Part shown: positions 61,857 to 64,000 of the stretch, one piece after another | Numbering within the stretch: the first letter of the stretch is position 1 | Layout of the letters: every line of letters starts with the position of its first letter | DNA from: Phoebastria nigripes | Taxonomy: Eukaryota > Chordata > Aves > Procellariiformes > Diomedeidae | Length of the DNA stretch: 64,000 nucleotides | Direction: 5' to 3' | Assembly: GCA_035582835.1 (NCBI GenBank) | Contig: JAYKAV010002661.1 | Span: 62,001 to 126,000, forward strand | Notes under the pieces: generated by a model | Told to the model about the DNA's origin: nothing | Seen by the model: only the letters and a program-made list of their open reading frames with translations | Database searches by the model: none | Made by a program: the position numbers and the translations under genes

Positions 61857-62489
61857 CCTTCTGCTTTTCATTTCTGTAGTGAGGGTACTGTCTGCATTTG
61901 GATACAGTGAAAAGCCACTCCTATTGTACTGCCTAACCCTGTTTCCAGAGGCAGAATTTCACTGAAATACCTCAGAAATAAGCTGTTTCTCTAAAATTAC
62001 ATTTCCTTCTTTTCAATTTATTTATTCACAGCAGGGACGCTGTGACCAACATACAGAATAATTGTGTGGATTGTTTCTCAACCCACTGTAAATAAGAAAT
62101 GAAATAACTACGAGCCATGTTCTTTAAACTGCGGTCTACTCTCTCTGAAGAGCTTAACAACACCCAAAGTATTGCACAACTGTATTGATTTCATTGCACC
62201 AGATGACTCAGTGTTTCTTCCCCCATCACCTATATTACAAACAGTAACATCACAGCCATGATGGTCTAAAGATACGAGTCAGTCAAAATCTGAGGTTTGG
62301 GGCAAAGACTTTGGTCTAGATGTTTCCTCGCCCTGCAAACTTTACTTTGCTTAAGATTATCTGCTCTCTTTTCAAGACACCTGCAACCTTTTCCCACCAC
62401 TTCCCGTCAGAAGCTGTTACAAATCATGGGTTACCGTCACCATCAACCCTGGCTTTCTGAGATGTGTACTGTGGTGTTAATCCAAAACA

Positions 62490-62640
62490 CAGCGCTTGGA
62501 TGGCGGAGTTTGCAAAGTGTTTGAAGTTTTGCTTTTTTGTGGATTTAAAAACTACTCCCAAAGCCCCTGGCTAATTGTCCATTAGTATGCTCTTTTAAAC
62601 ATTAAACAAAACCCTTTATTTACCTTCCCTGCTGCCTGAT
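62490..62640. promoter_or_regulatory. Candidate noncoding element with homeodomain palindrome
   Basis: The repeat-poor stretch includes CTAATTGTCCATTAG at 62571-62585, a perfect inverted CTAAT/ATTAG pair with a 5-base spacer, typical in form of a dimeric homeodomain site, next to CTTTTAAACATTAAACAAAA and CCTTTATTTACC words. Regulatory function is inferred. Confidence 0.3.
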
Positions 62641-63589
62641 AGTCCTCAAGAGGCAAAGCTGATTCTGCCTTAGCGACTTGAACCTATGTGACCTGAATAG
62701 TCATTTGAGATGTTAATTCACTGAAGAATGAAGCTGAACAATGATGGATCGAAGAATTTCCCCCACCCAGAAGAAAACATGGTTGCATAAGCTTTGTGTA
62801 TTGATCAGCTAGGTTCAGTTTAATTCTCTCCAGAGCCTCAGTGCTAGCCAGTTTCTAACACAAAAGGAAATTGTAATATCTGGTATTTTAGGAAAGAACT
62901 CTGATTCTCTGTGATGGTAGTCCAGTCGAGAGTCTTCTCCCTGGAACTGTTGCCAGAAGAGCCAGACCCGTGTGCGTGGTGCCTTTAACTCAGAAGAGTG
63001 ATTTAATTTTAATTTGGGTTGCAGAATTCTACTGGTTTTCCCCACAGTGACTTTTCTGTCATGACGAGGTCAAAATACACCAAACTCCAAACTTCAATTT
63101 TTCTGCTCCCTGCAGGTTTCTTCTAACACTTCAGATATAACATCAAAGAAACAAAAACTCCTTAGGAAGAAGAAAATTGCACATTGAAATCAATTCTGTG
63201 CTACTTGGCTGCTTTAAAGTCTTGAAGGTGGGATCCCATTGACTTCAACAGCAAAATTTGTTGTTTTTATTGAATTACAGCCCCGCCTTATACCTTCAGC
63301 TAGTATAAAACCAGGTAGATGGTATAAATTGTTGTAACTGTTCAGAAAAAATGCAGAACTGTCCTAATTTACCACAGTTCAGAATATGACCCTACCTTCT
63401 TTAATGGTAATTAAAACATTAAAACCCTNCTGAAGTCTGGGAGATGGATCCTGCTCCTCCTCACACCCAGATTCCCTAGTGATGGCTCTGTTGGTGACAT
63501 CTGAACCTGTTTGCATCTAAATAGGTGTAATGAGCAGGTTTGAAAAACACAATGAATCTGCAGGCAAGTATTACTGGATGATGATATTA

Positions 63590-63790
63590 TCCTGTGCCGT
63601 TTGGTAGCTTCAGAGGGCCTTATAGACTTTTAAAAGTTCACTAATAGCCATTTATAGAAAAGCCTTTTGTTTTTAAAAGCCTGCTTATAAATACCCATAA
63701 AGCTGGCTTCAGCTGAACGGAGTCTGATGGCTGCTCAGCGGATAAATCAAAACTGCACTAGGAGAGCACTCAGAGCTGTATTCTCGCCTT
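63590..63790. promoter_or_regulatory. Candidate noncoding element near window end
   Basis: The block has clustered CDX/HOX-like words (CTTATAGACTTTTAAAAG, CATTTATAGAAAAG, GCTTATAAATACCCATAAAG) and is free of recognisable repeats. It looks constrained by eye only. Confidence 0.3.
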
Positions 63791-64000
63791 GCTCCCCGAG
63801 GGCAAAGCTCAATTCTCCCTGGAGCTTGGGGTCCGGAAGGCAGCCCAGGAGAGCGAGGGCTTGTGAAGGGAAACATTTAACACGCTCTCCCTTCCCCTGC
63901 TGTGGCCACGGGGGTCATGGCCTCTGACACAGCCTCCCCAAACCCTGGTACTCCTCCTGGCAGACTGCGCCAGTTAAGCAGCTTCAGAGCAATCCTTGTG

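Larger units (their letters stand above)
57001..64000. other. Downstream gene-free DNA, part 6
   Basis: No gene is supported. It contains MIR-like fossils (57855-58025 and 58090-58225), a GC-richer patch near 59.5 kb, a poly-T run (61844-61856), and two enhancer-like blocks (62490-62640 and 63590-63790). The window ends in GC-richer sequence without a recognisable exon. Confidence 0.5.

Noticed and set aside
1..64000. CRISPR arrays, bacterial operons, integrated viruses or a novel multi-gene system
   Set aside because: No regularly spaced repeats, no ribosome-binding-site-led gene runs, and no retroviral or transposase coding remnants were recognised. The window behaves as ordinary vertebrate genic and intergenic DNA.

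Overview
The window is vertebrate nuclear DNA. It holds one protein-coding gene that I can support, DACT2 (Dapper/Frodo family), complete on the + strand in four coding exons. The evidence is split codons that join correctly across GT..AG introns, a CpG-rich 5' end, and a single-signal 3' UTR. The joined reading frame is 2,460 nt (819 residues plus stop), with no internal stop. It shows the family's leucine zipper, SDSRPSSG and YPYPSPLHAVALQSPLF blocks, and a C-terminal KVMTMV PDZ-binding tail.

The host is most likely a sauropsid (crocodilian, turtle or bird; a crocodilian or turtle fits best). This is an inference. It rests on compact introns, the absence of recognisable Alu, B1 or L1 copies, and many old tRNA-derived MIR/CORE-SINE-like fossils ending in reptile-style tRNA-like blocks. 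About two dozen isolated N calls suggest a draft assembly. No species can be named.

Layout: 1-5,400 is gene-free upstream DNA with one SINE fossil and a purine-rich stretch. 5,540-6,650 is the CpG island with promoter, a tiny uORF and coding exon 1. 6,314-17,338 carries introns 1-3 with coding exons 2 and 3; intron 1 holds two enhancer-like blocks with TCF/LEF motifs. 17,339-19,137 is the large last coding exon. 19,138 to about 19,970 is the 3' UTR with a Pumilio element and an AATAAA signal. From there to 64,000 is a roughly 44 kb gene-free tract with degenerate SINEs, short tandem repeats, two orphan CpG clusters and several enhancer-like blocks.

DACT2 is a scaffold that modulates Dishevelled-dependent Wnt signalling and TGF-beta/Nodal receptor turnover, so the TCF/LEF motifs in intron 1 and the downstream desert would fit feedback control; that is speculation. 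I found no CRISPR array, operon, viral gene, intact transposase or other unusual multi-gene system. The items most worth a second look are the uORF stopping two bases before the DACT2 start, the 82-codon in-frame opening upstream of that start, the orphan CpG cluster at 27.05-27.29 kb, and the enhancer-like blocks.
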